This document shows, piece by piece, positions 1 to 5,402 of a stretch of DNA of 12,334 nucleotides. The stretch's first letter is position 1. Every line of letters starts with the position of its first letter. The position numbers and the translations under genes are program-made. A model generated the notes under the pieces. It saw only the letters and a program-made list of their open reading frames with translations, did no database searches and was not told the origin of the DNA. Source of the stretch: an uncultured Micromonospora sp. (lineage in GTDB: Bacteria > Actinomycetota > Actinomycetes > Mycobacteriales > Micromonosporaceae); the NCBI GenBank assembly GCA_937951935.1, contig CALGAM010000235.1:1-12334 (forward strand), read 5' to 3'.

Positions 1-60
1 CTGACCTCCGGCGATGTGCAGGCGGCGCTGACCGGCGTGATCGAGCGGGCGCTGAGGTGA
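1..60 (+). CDS. C-terminal fragment of a probable Flp-type pilin (DUF4244-like), 5' end outside the window
   Basis: Frame 1 is open from the first base and ends at TGA 58-60, giving the last 19 residues of a protein, LTSGDVQAALTGVIERALR. The TSGDVxxALTxxIxxAL pattern resembles the C-terminal tail of the small actinobacterial Flp-like pilins (DUF4244) that sit just before TadE in Tad pilus operons, and the next gene here is TadE-like. Such pilins are the structural subunit of the Flp/Tad pilus, inserted in the membrane and processed by a prepilin peptidase. The stop codon overlaps the next start (GTGA), which indicates translational coupling. Only the tail is visible, so the signal and hydrophobic segment cannot be checked; the identity rests on this tail and on gene order. 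Confidence 0.6.
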   Translation: MTSGDVQAALTGVIERALR

Positions 61-425
61 CCCGCGGTCGCCCGGTGGGTCGCGACCGGGGCTCCTTCAC
101 CGCCGAGTTGGCGGCCGGCCTGCCGGCGCTGCTCCTGCTGCTGCTGGCTGGCCTGACCGCCGTCAGCGCGGTGACCACCAAGAGCCAGTGCGTGGACGCG
201 GCGCGGGAGGCGGCTCTGGCGGCCTCCCGCGGCGCGCCCGGTGTGCCCGCCGGAACCGCCGCCGCGCCGCGCGGCGCCGAGGTCTCCGTGATCGTGCGGG
301 GTGACCGCGTGCAGGCCACCGTGCGCGCGCCGGTCCGGGCACTCGGCGCCGGGCTACCCGGCCTGACGGTGAGTGCGACGGCGGTGGCGGCGGTGGAGCC
401 GGGTGTGCCGGGGCCGACGCCGTGA
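57..425 (+). CDS. TadE-like pseudopilin of the Tad/Flp pilus system
   Basis: The 122-residue protein starts at GTG 57, overlapping the preceding stop. Near the N-terminus it reads RGSFTAE (residues 11-17): a glycine followed four residues later by Glu at the +5 position, the classic processing site of type IV/Flp prepilins and TadE pseudopilins, so cleavage after Gly12 is expected. A single hydrophobic segment follows (about residues 18-40, with an uninterrupted Leu run), then the TadE-like stretch KSQCVDAAREAALAASRG and a small extracytoplasmic domain rich in Ala, Val and Arg. Family knowledge: TadE-like proteins are minor pilus assembly components anchored in the cytoplasmic membrane. The neighbours (pilin tail upstream, second TadE-like protein downstream, DECH helicase nearby) reproduce the actinobacterial helicase/secretion neighbourhood, corresponding to Rv3655c in Mycobacterium. 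It is probably translated by coupling, as no separate ribosome binding site is evident. Confidence 0.85.
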   Translation: MTRGRPVGRDRGSFTAELAAGLPALLLLLLAGLTAVSAVTTKSQCVDAAREAALAASRGAPGVPAGTAAAPRGAEVSVIVRGDRVQATVRAPVRALGAGLPGLTVSATAVAAVEPGVPGPTP

Positions 426-925
426 GGGGCATCGGCGCCACCCCGGGACATGGCCCGGACCGGCCGCCCAACCGAACCGCGTCCCGGTGCTCGGTCCGTC
501 GGAGGCCGAGGGACGGCACAGTCGGTCGGCGGCGCCCGCCACGGGGACCTCGTCGGACCCGGGGCCGTGGCTGGGGCCGCCGGCCGGAGCGGGGCAGCGC
601 GAGCCTGTGGCTGCTGGCGGTCGGGCTGGCGCTCGTGCTGTTCAGCCTCGGTGCGGCGGCGGTTGGTGCTGCCCGGGTGGCCCGGCATCAGGCACGGGTC
701 GCGGCGGATCTCGGCGCGCTCGCGGGGGCGGGGTACGCCGCGAGCGGCCCGGACACCGCCTGCGCCCGCGCCGTGACGCTCGCCGCCGCCAACGGTGGCC
801 GCGTCGTGGACTGCGTCCTCGACGGGCTCGACCTCCGCCTCACCGTCGAGGTGCCGGTCGAACCCCTACCCGGCCTGCTCCGGGTCGCCAGCGCGACCGC
901 CCGCGCGGGCCCGGTCCGGGGGTGA
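422..925 (+). CDS. Second TadE-like protein of the helicase/secretion neighbourhood (Rv3654c-like)
   Basis: GTG 422 overlaps the preceding TGA and opens a 167-residue frame. Residues 1-57 are strongly Arg/Pro-rich. Residues 58-84 form one transmembrane helix beginning RGSASLWLLAVGLALVLFSL, followed by ARVARHQARVAADLGALAGAGYA, the TadE-like amphipathic segment typical of the short family encoded between Tad genes and the DECH helicase in actinobacteria (TIGR03816 type, Rv3654c in M. tuberculosis). Two cysteines (C114 in DTACA and C133 in VVDCV) could pair outside the cytoplasm. No ATG or GTG occurs in frame between 422 and the hydrophobic segment, so either the long basic N-terminus is real or translation starts at a rarer codon; family members are usually shorter here. 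Unlike the preceding TadE protein, there is no Glu at +5 after the glycine, so prepilin-type processing is doubtful. It is the last gene of the pilus operon in this orientation. Confidence 0.78.
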   Translation: MRGIGATPGHGPDRPPNRTASRCSVRRRPRDGTVGRRRPPRGPRRTRGRGWGRRPERGSASLWLLAVGLALVLFSLGAAAVGAARVARHQARVAADLGALAGAGYAASGPDTACARAVTLAAANGGRVVDCVLDGLDLRLTVEVPVEPLPGLLRVASATARAGPVRG

Positions 926-934
926 GGATGTCCG

Positions 935-957
935 GCGCGGCAAAGAGCGGGCCGCGC
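935..957. terminator. Possible terminator hairpin between convergent genes
   Basis: GCGCGGC (935-941) and GCCGCGC (951-957) form a perfect 7-bp stem around a 9-base loop, ten bases after the pilus operon stop codon and before the end of the convergent small gene at 1026. There is no T tract on either strand, so Rho-independent function is uncertain, though actinobacterial terminators often lack one. In such GC-rich DNA, short stems also arise by chance. Confidence 0.35.
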
Positions 958-1025
958 GCGTCACCCCGACAGCGGCGGCGGGAGGGACGGCACCCGGTAC
1001 GGTGGCGCGTCGCCGCTGGAGGCGG

Positions 1026-1235
1026 TCAACACCTGCCGCCCTCGACCGCCCGACGTACCGCCCAGGTGTTCAGCACCTGGTGAATGTTGTGCAGCGTCTG
1101 GTGGATCTGCTCCAGGCGCTCGGCCTGGGCCAGTGCCGCGTACGCCTGGGAGAGCGCGATCTGCTGGTCGACGGTGAGGTGGGCCTGGTCGATGGTGTAC
1201 AGGAGCTCGACGGTCTCGGAGATGGTGTCAGCCAC
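1026..1235 (-). CDS. Small helical protein of unknown function, 69 residues
   Basis: I do not recognise this protein. The start is GTG at 1235-1233, with GAGGAG (1247-1242 on the minus strand) six bases upstream, an excellent Shine-Dalgarno site, and a promoter-like sequence lies further upstream. Residues 1-57 are rich in Gln, Leu, Ala and Ile, with few Arg, Gly or Pro (MADTISETVELLYTIDQAHL at the start, QIHQTLHNIHQVLNTW near the end). This composition is unlike the shadow frames of this GC-rich region and argues for a real gene. The heptad-like spacing of Leu/Ile/Ala suggests two or three amphipathic helices or a short coiled coil. There is no signal peptide or membrane segment, so it is probably cytoplasmic. 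It lies 84 bases downstream of the helicase on the same strand and converges on the pilus operon. A regulatory or scaffold role is possible, but nothing in the sequence fixes one. Confidence 0.8.
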   Translation of the reverse strand: MADTISETVELLYTIDQAHLTVDQQIALSQAYAALAQAERLEQIHQTLHNIHQVLNTWAVRRAVEGGRC

Positions 1236-1241
1236 GACGTT

Positions 1242-1247
1242 CTCCTC
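1242..1247 (-). promoter_or_regulatory. Ribosome binding site of the 69-residue gene
   Basis: On the minus strand this reads GAGGAG, six bases before the GTG at 1235-1233. It fixes that GTG as the start, and it is one of the best Shine-Dalgarno matches in the window. Confidence 0.75.
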
Positions 1248-1283
1248 GGGGCGGATCCGGGGAAGCGCTCCCAGCGTAACGGA

Positions 1284-1313
1284 ATTAGACGACCTTCGAT
1301 TTGTTCCTGCGAA
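1284..1313 (-). promoter_or_regulatory. Candidate sigma-70-type promoter for the 69-residue gene
   Basis: In an AT-rich island (about 1280-1330) between the helicase stop and the small gene, the minus strand reads TTCGCA (1313-1308) as a -35-like box, an 18-base spacer, then TCTAAT (1289-1284), which matches five of six bases of TATAAT. Transcription would start near 1277, giving a leader of about 40 bases with a good Shine-Dalgarno site. The small gene could therefore be expressed independently of the helicase. This is inferred from base pattern only. Confidence 0.45.
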
Positions 1314-1319
1314 TACCGA

Positions 1320-3893
1320 CTATCGTGATCGATGGCCTTGCGGGCCTGTCGGCGCCGCCGTCAGGTTCGCCAGCACCGCGTCCAGCACCCGTACCGCCCC
1401 CGCCTTGGCCAGCGGGCTGTTGCCGTTGCCGCACTTCGGCGACTGGACACAGGACGGGCAGCCCACCTCGCAGCCGCACTCGGCGATGGCGTCCCGGGTC
1501 GCGGTCAGCCAGGTCTCGGCCATCCCGTACGCCCGCTCGGCGAACCCGGCCCCGCCGGGGTGCCCGTCGTAGACGAAGACCGTCGGTGCCCCGGTGTCCG
1601 CGTGGTGCGCGGTGGACAGACCGCCGATGTCCCAGCGGTCGCAGGTGGCGACGAGCGGCAGCAGCCCGATGGCGGCGTGCTCGGCGGCGTGCAACGCCCC
1701 GGGCACGTCGACCGCCTCGACCCCCGCCGCGGCCAGCGCCTCCGGCGAGACGGTGAACCAGACCGCGACCGTGCGCAACTCCCGGGCCGGCAGGTCCAGC
1801 GGCCGGGTGTCCAGCACCTCGCCGGTGGCGATCCGCCGTCGCTGGTACGACACGACCTGGCTGGTCACGTCGACCTCGCCGAGAAACAGGCCCACCGGCC
1901 CGGCGTCCAGGTGGGAGCGAACCGAGACCACCGACAGCGAGGTGACATCCCGGGGATGGGTGGACCAGTCCGGCTCCTCGGCGTGCACCAGGGCACACCC
2001 GTCCTCCAGGTCCAGGTCGTCCACCAGGTACGACACCCCCTGGTGCAGGTAGACCGCACCGGGATGGACCAGGATGTGCGCCGAGCCCGGGTCCACGGTG
2101 CCGAGCAACCGTCCGGTCGCCGACTCCACCACGTCGATCGGAGAGCCGCCGGTCCCCCGCAGGTCCACCTCGGGCCGCTCGGAGTGCCGCCAGTACCACC
2201 CGGTCGGGCGCCGCCGCAGCGCGCCCGCCTCCACCAGCGCCTCCACCGCGTCCCGCGCCCCGGGCCCGAAGAGCGCCAGATCCGCCGGGGTCAGCGGAGC
2301 CTCGGCCGCCGCGCAGCACAGCTGCGGCCCCAGGACGTACGGGTTGGCGGGGTCGAGGACGGTGGCCTCGACGGGCCGGCCGAACAGCGCCTCCGGGTGG
2401 TGTACCAGGTAGGTGTCCAGCGGGTCATCCCGGGCCACCAGCACGGCGAGCGCCTCCTGCCCCGACCGCCCGGCCCGGCCGGCCTGCTGCCACAGCGACG
2501 CCCGGGTGCCGGGGTAACCACAGATCAACACCGCGTCCAGACCGACCAGGTCGACGCCGAGTTCGAGGGCGTTGGTCGACGCCAGCCCGAGTAGTTCCCC
2601 GGTCAGCAGCGCCTGCTCCAGCGCCCGTCGCTCCTCCCGCAGGTAGCCGGCCCGGTATGCGGCGACCCGGTCACCCAGGCCGGGCACGGCCTCGTCCAGC
2701 GCGCGACGGGCGGTGGTGGCGACCACCTCCGCGCCGCGCCGGGAACGGACGAAGGCGAGGGTCCGTACCCCGGCCGCCACCGCGTCGCTGAGCAGGTCGG
2801 CGGTTTCGCGCAGCGCCGACCGGCGTACGGGTGCGGCGTCCTCGGCCCCGGTCGGGTCGGCCGTGTCGTCGGCGTGCGGCCCGGCGTCGTCGGCGTGCGG
2901 CCCGGCGTCGTGGGGATCGGCCGCCGCCGGCGCTGGCAGCAGCGGCGGCTCCCAGAGCGCGAAGGTCAGGCCGCCGCGCGGCGAGGTGTCCTCGGTGACG
3001 GCGGTGACGGGCAGGCCGGTGAGGCGTTCGGCCACCGTCGCCGGATCGCCCGAGGTGGCCGAGGCGAGGACGAAGACCGGGCCGTCGGGGCTGGCCGTCG
3101 GGCCGGCGGCGGCTGTCCGCTGCTCCGGCGGGCGGCGCGCGGTCAGCGTGCCGGTCGGGCCGCGTCCGCGCGTACCGGAGTAGCGGGCCGCCTGTCGGCG
3201 CAGCCGGCGTAGCACGTGGGCCACGTGCGAGCCGAAGACCCCGCGGTACGTGTGGCACTCGTCGACCACCACGAACGCCAGCCTCCGTAGGAACGGAGCC
3301 CACCTCGCGTGGCCCGGCAGGATGCCGTGGTGCAACATGTCCGGGTTCGTGAGGACGAACCGGGAATGCTGTCGGATCCAGTCCCGCTCGGCCCGTGGGG
3401 TGTCGCCGTCGTAGCAGGCGGGCCGTATCCCGGGGAGGTCGAGTCCCGTGACGGCGCGCAACTGGTCGGCGGCGAGCGCCTTGGTCGGTGCCAGGTAGAG
3501 CACCGTCGCCCGGGGGTCGGCGAGCAGGGCGGCCAGGGCGGGTAGCTGGTAGGCGAGGGACTTGCCCGAGCCGGTCCCGGTGGCGATCACCACGTGCCGC
3601 CCGTGGTATGCGTGGTCGGCCGCCTCGGCCTGGTGCCGCCAGGGGGCGGTGACCCCCTGCCGCCCGAGTGCCGCTCGCAGCTCCGCCGGCACCCACTCCG
3701 GCCACGGCACGGTCTCGCCGGGCCGGGCGGGCAGCCGTTCGACGTGGGTGACCGGGTCGTTGCCGGGACCGCCGGTGACCCGGGCGCGTAGGTGCCACAA
3801 CAGCTCGTCCGGGCTGCCGATCCCGGCCGGGGGGCGTGACCGGCCGCCACCAGGACCTGCCGATACTGTTGCGGGACGTGTCACGTCCTGCAC
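1320..3893 (-). CDS. DECH-box superfamily 2 DNA helicase with C-terminal DUF1998 cysteine cluster (SftH/MrfA-like)
   Basis: The protein has 857 residues from GTG 3893; GTG 3884 is an alternative start, and the frame open further upstream to 4220 is Arg/Pro-rich noise. Motifs in order: WRHQ before the core, Walker A ATGTGSGKS (104-112, Lys111), LAPTKAL (Ia), TNPDML (Ib), DECH (211-214), LASATS (III), LAFVRSRRGAE (IV), STNALELGVDL (V) and QQAGRAGRSG (VI, 469-478). Near the end, cysteines 806, 808, 812, 815 and 821 (CGCEVGCPSC and SPKCG) form the DUF1998 metal-binding cluster. Family knowledge: mycobacterial SftH is a 3'-5' DNA translocase/helicase, and Bacillus MrfA acts in repair of mitomycin-type lesions. 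Linker insertions at about 240-270 and 318-358 are low-complexity; the second contains a tandem repeat. It is divergent from bldG, the same arrangement as in Streptomyces. The start region coincides with a palindrome, suggesting regulation. No clear Shine-Dalgarno site precedes either GTG, so the exact start is uncertain. Confidence 0.93.
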   Translation of the reverse strand: MQDVTRPATVSAGPGGGRSRPPAGIGSPDELLWHLRARVTGGPGNDPVTHVERLPARPGETVPWPEWVPAELRAALGRQGVTAPWRHQAEAADHAYHGRHVVIATGTGSGKSLAYQLPALAALLADPRATVLYLAPTKALAADQLRAVTGLDLPGIRPACYDGDTPRAERDWIRQHSRFVLTNPDMLHHGILPGHARWAPFLRRLAFVVVDECHTYRGVFGSHVAHVLRRLRRQAARYSGTRGRGPTGTLTARRPPEQRTAAAGPTASPDGPVFVLASATSGDPATVAERLTGLPVTAVTEDTSPRGGLTFALWEPPLLPAPAAADPHDAGPHADDAGPHADDTADPTGAEDAAPVRRSALRETADLLSDAVAAGVRTLAFVRSRRGAEVVATTARRALDEAVPGLGDRVAAYRAGYLREERRALEQALLTGELLGLASTNALELGVDLVGLDAVLICGYPGTRASLWQQAGRAGRSGQEALAVLVARDDPLDTYLVHHPEALFGRPVEATVLDPANPYVLGPQLCCAAAEAPLTPADLALFGPGARDAVEALVEAGALRRRPTGWYWRHSERPEVDLRGTGGSPIDVVESATGRLLGTVDPGSAHILVHPGAVYLHQGVSYLVDDLDLEDGCALVHAEEPDWSTHPRDVTSLSVVSVRSHLDAGPVGLFLGEVDVTSQVVSYQRRRIATGEVLDTRPLDLPARELRTVAVWFTVSPEALAAAGVEAVDVPGALHAAEHAAIGLLPLVATCDRWDIGGLSTAHHADTGAPTVFVYDGHPGGAGFAERAYGMAETWLTATRDAIAECGCEVGCPSCVQSPKCGNGNSPLAKAGAVRVLDAVLANLTAAPTGPQGHRSR
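2865..2911. repeat. 21-bp tandem duplication inside the helicase gene
   Basis: Bases 2865-2885 are repeated exactly at 2886-2906, followed by five bases of a third copy. On the coding (minus) strand the unit encodes DAGPHAD, giving DAGPHAD twice in a row within the acidic, Pro-rich linker between the two RecA-like helicase domains. The unit length is a multiple of three, so copy-number changes would keep the frame. It is probably a slippage product in an unconstrained linker. Confidence 0.9.
3870..3892. promoter_or_regulatory. 23-bp near-perfect palindrome at the helicase start (candidate operator)
   Basis: The core GGACGTG-T-CACGTCC (3874-3888) is perfect. It extends outward through one mismatch (3873/3889) to three further pairs, so the arms 3870-3880 and 3882-3892 match at 10 of 11 positions around a single central base. 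It sits immediately after the GTG at 3893 and over the alternative GTG at 3884. A dyad this long is well beyond the short palindromes common in GC-rich DNA and has the form of a homodimer operator (for example TetR-family). It is not the actinobacterial LexA box pattern (GAAC-N4-GTTC). The cognate regulator is unknown. Confidence 0.5.
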
Positions 3894-4181
3894 TCTTGCA
3901 CCATCGGACGGAGTCCGGACACCCGGGTGGGGGTCGGGTGGTCGGGGTCCGTCCCGCCGGGCGGGAGCACCCGGCGGCCCGAACACCGGGCCGGACCGAC
4001 GACGGCCGGCCCGTCCGGGCCCGAGGGCCCGCCGAGGTGCCCTCTGCGGGGGCGACGGCGACCCGCGCCGGGCGCGGGGACCTGGCATGAGGACATGGGG
4101 ACGCCGGCGCCGCCAGCGCTGCGGACCCCGCTGGGCGGTGGTTAGATGCCAGGAGCGTTCCTGACGGTCAGAGGAGGACTG
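3894..4181. other. Divergent intergenic region between the helicase and bldG
   Basis: These 288 bases separate two divergent genes and must hold both promoters. It is extremely GC-rich with no supported ORF; frames running through it on either strand are Arg/Pro/Gly-rich. The only weakly promoter-like box toward bldG is TTAGAT (4142-4147), about 35 bases before the ATG, with no convincing -35 hexamer at the right distance. I see no convincing box toward the helicase. Alternative sigma factors or activator-dependent promoters would not be recognisable by eye. Confidence 0.5.
4171..4177 (+). promoter_or_regulatory. Ribosome binding site that sets the bldG start
   Basis: GAGGAGG lies four bases before ATG 4182. 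It favours that start over the in-frame ATG at 4146, which would add 12 residues and lacks a comparable site. Confidence 0.8.
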
Positions 4182-4538
4182 ATGGAGCTGTCGCTGACGA
4201 CCCGCAGCATCGGCGCGCACACGGTGTTGGAGGTCGGCGGCGAGGTGGACGTCTACACCGCCACCCGGCTGCGGGAACGTCTCGTCGAGCTGATCGACGG
4301 TGGTGCACGTCGACTGGTGGTGGATCTGGGACGGGTGGATTTTCTCGATTCAACCGGTCTGGGAGTACTGATCGGGGCGCTGAAGCGGCTGCGTACCGTC
4401 AACGGCACCCTCGCACTGGTCTGCGACAAGGAGTCGCTGCTCAAGATCTTCCGGATCACCGCGCTCGACCAGGTCTTCCCGATCCATCCCACCATCGACG
4501 CCGCGACCGCCGCGGACTCCTCGGGTTCCGGTGCGTAG
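4182..4538 (+). CDS. bldG: BldG-type anti-sigma-factor antagonist (STAS domain)
   Basis: The 118-residue protein consists of one STAS domain: MELSLTTRS, EVGGEVDVYTATRLRERL, VVDLGRVDFLDSTGLGVLIG, then LVCDKESLLKIFRITALDQV. The phosphorylatable serine of the DSTGLG motif falls at residue 57, the same number as in Streptomyces BldG, and the whole sequence closely follows BldG as I recall it. Role (family knowledge): the unphosphorylated form binds an anti-sigma factor and frees its sigma factor; phosphorylation of the serine switches this off. In Streptomyces BldG is needed for development and antibiotic production and influences stress sigma factors. Start ATG 4182 is chosen for its strong upstream GAGGAGG and for agreement with BldG. 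The partner gene follows after 19 bases, matching the bldG-SCO3548 pair, so the two are probably co-transcribed. The divergent helicase also matches the Streptomyces arrangement. Confidence 0.93.
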   Translation: MELSLTTRSIGAHTVLEVGGEVDVYTATRLRERLVELIDGGARRLVVDLGRVDFLDSTGLGVLIGALKRLRTVNGTLALVCDKESLLKIFRITALDQVFPIHPTIDAATAADSSGSGA

Positions 4539-4557
4539 CGGCGACGGTCGGCGCGCG

Positions 4558-5001
4558 ATGGCGAAGGTCACACTGTCGTTCACCCCGGCGCCGGTGCACG
4601 TCCGCACCGCCCGGCTGGTCGGGGTCGCGGTGGCCCGCCGGGCCGGCGTCGCCGAGGAGCTTCTCGACGAGGTGCGACTGGCCGTCGGTGAGGCCTGCGC
4701 GCGGGCGGTCGCCCTGCACCGGCAGTACGGGCTCGCCGACCTGGTACGGGTGGAGATGTCCGACGGGCCGGCGTACACGGTACGGGTGATCGACCGGGCC
4801 CCGGCGGAGGCGGGCCCGGACCTCACCGGGTTGCCCCCGGACAAGCTGGCCAACGAGGCGCTGACCGACGAGGCGGTGACGGTCGGCGTGGGTCTCACCC
4901 TGCTCGCCGGCGTCGTCGACGATCTTCAGGTGCGGCCGGTGGACGAGGGGGGCGGTACCGAGGTGCGGATGGCGTGGCCCGTCAAACGGTGGCCCGTCTG
5001 A
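4558..5001 (+). CDS. HATPase-type anti-sigma factor-like partner of BldG (SCO3548/ApgA-like)
   Basis: The protein has 147 residues from ATG 4558. That start gives MAKVTLSFTPAPVHVRTARL, matching the N-terminus of the family; GTG 4531, overlapping the bldG stop, would add nine residues. The fold is the RsbW/SpoIIAB-like GHKL ATP-binding domain: helix VRTARLVGVAVARRAGV, N-box region EVRLAVGEACARAVALH (38-54), VRVIDRAPAE (G1-like) and GVGLTLLAGVVDDLQV (G2-like). Glu45 of the N box is kept, but the usual Mg2+-chelating Asn is Arg49 and the G1 glycines are poor, so kinase activity is questionable. Family knowledge: in S. coelicolor the BldG neighbour SCO3548 binds BldG and opposes it in development and antibiotic control. 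It is cytoplasmic, probably transcribed with bldG, and no strong Shine-Dalgarno site precedes it, consistent with coupling. Confidence 0.88.
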   Translation: MAKVTLSFTPAPVHVRTARLVGVAVARRAGVAEELLDEVRLAVGEACARAVALHRQYGLADLVRVEMSDGPAYTVRVIDRAPAEAGPDLTGLPPDKLANEALTDEAVTVGVGLTLLAGVVDDLQVRPVDEGGGTEVRMAWPVKRWPV

Positions 5002-5201
5002 CGTTGCCGTTCTGTCTGATGTGTCCTGGTTGGCAGGCCGGCCCGCCGTCCCGACCGGCCTCGACCGCCACCTCTTGACGTGGGGTGATCCGGCGCACCC
5101 CGGACCCCGGTCGGGCCCGCTGTTCGAGCGCGGCGCACACGTCACCGGGATTCGACGGCTACCACAGGGACGAAGATCATCGTGACCGGCCGGGTCCTCT
5201 C

Positions 5202-5232
5202 TGTGACCACCAACACGACCGACGGCTAGAGT
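5202..5232 (+). promoter_or_regulatory. Candidate promoter for hppA
   Basis: TGTGAC (5202-5207), or GTGACC one base later, precedes TAGAGT (5227-5232) by 18-19 bases. TAGAGT fits the actinobacterial TAnnnT -10 pattern, and the -35 keeps the GAC core. The local sequence is less GC-rich than its surroundings. Transcription would start near 5239. Confidence 0.35.
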
Positions 5233-5331
5233 ACCCGGGGTTATCTGCAAGTTCGCTGGTCGGCGCGGTGCGGTACGGGTGGACGCACCGGCCCGACCAC
5301 TCGGGGCCGACCGCGAACCTGCGCGGTGTCG

Positions 5332-5345
5332 CTCCACGCGTGGAG
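5332..5345. promoter_or_regulatory. Perfect 14-bp palindrome in the hppA leader
   Basis: CTCCACGCGTGGAG is a perfect, uninterrupted palindrome about 58 bases before the hppA ATG and about 90 bases downstream of the proposed transcription start. It could be a repressor site. As RNA it could fold only with unpairing at its centre. Function unknown. Confidence 0.35.
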
Positions 5346-5402
5346 TCGTCTGGCCGGTTCGTCCGCCGGCCCGGCGTGAGTGTTCGGTACAGGAGGACAT
5401 AG

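Larger units (their letters stand above)
5002..5402. other. Leader and promoter region upstream of the pyrophosphatase gene
   Basis: These 401 bases carry no supported gene; the 105-codon plus-strand frame at 5085-5402 has shadow-like Arg/Pro/Ser composition and ends exactly at the start of hppA. Seen in order: a possible weak terminator of the bldG operon, AGGCCGG/CCGGCCT (5035-5041 with 5055-5061, loop 13); a candidate promoter (5202-5232); a perfect 14-bp palindrome (5332-5345); an inverted repeat GGCCGG/CCGGCC (5352-5357 with 5366-5371); and AGGAGG (5391-5396) six bases before the ATG. If the candidate promoter is right, the mRNA leader is about 160 bases long. Confidence 0.6.

Noticed and set aside
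1332..2594. 420-codon plus-strand frame across the helicase gene
   Set aside because: Rich in Arg, Gln, Gly and His with no motifs. The opposite strand encodes helicase motifs IV to VI and the DUF1998 cysteines.
2671..3798. 375-codon minus-strand frame overlapping the helicase
   Set aside because: It is a +1/-1 shadow of the helicase, almost entirely Arg, Pro, Gly and Ala; there is no sign of a real second frame or programmed frameshift.
3874..3888. LexA/SOS box at the helicase start
   Set aside because: The palindrome lacks the GAAC-N4-GTTC pattern of actinobacterial LexA sites and has a one-base centre.
3562..4164. 200-codon plus-strand frame running toward bldG
   Set aside because: Antisense to the helicase N-terminal region and Walker A motif; Pro/Arg/Gly-rich and without a ribosome binding site or family pattern.
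4146..4181. Earlier ATG for bldG
   Set aside because: The ATG at 4146 lacks a ribosome binding site, and the 12 extra residues are absent from BldG; GAGGAGG before 4182 decides the start.
3894..4220. N-terminal extension of the helicase frame beyond GTG 3893 to 4220
   Set aside because: The extra 109 residues are Arg/Pro-rich, unlike the family, and would overlap the bldG start and its ribosome binding site.
5085..5402. 105-codon plus-strand frame ending at the hppA start
   Set aside because: Arg/Ser/His-rich with no start signal; its stop overlaps the leader and the end is simply the hppA ribosome binding site region.
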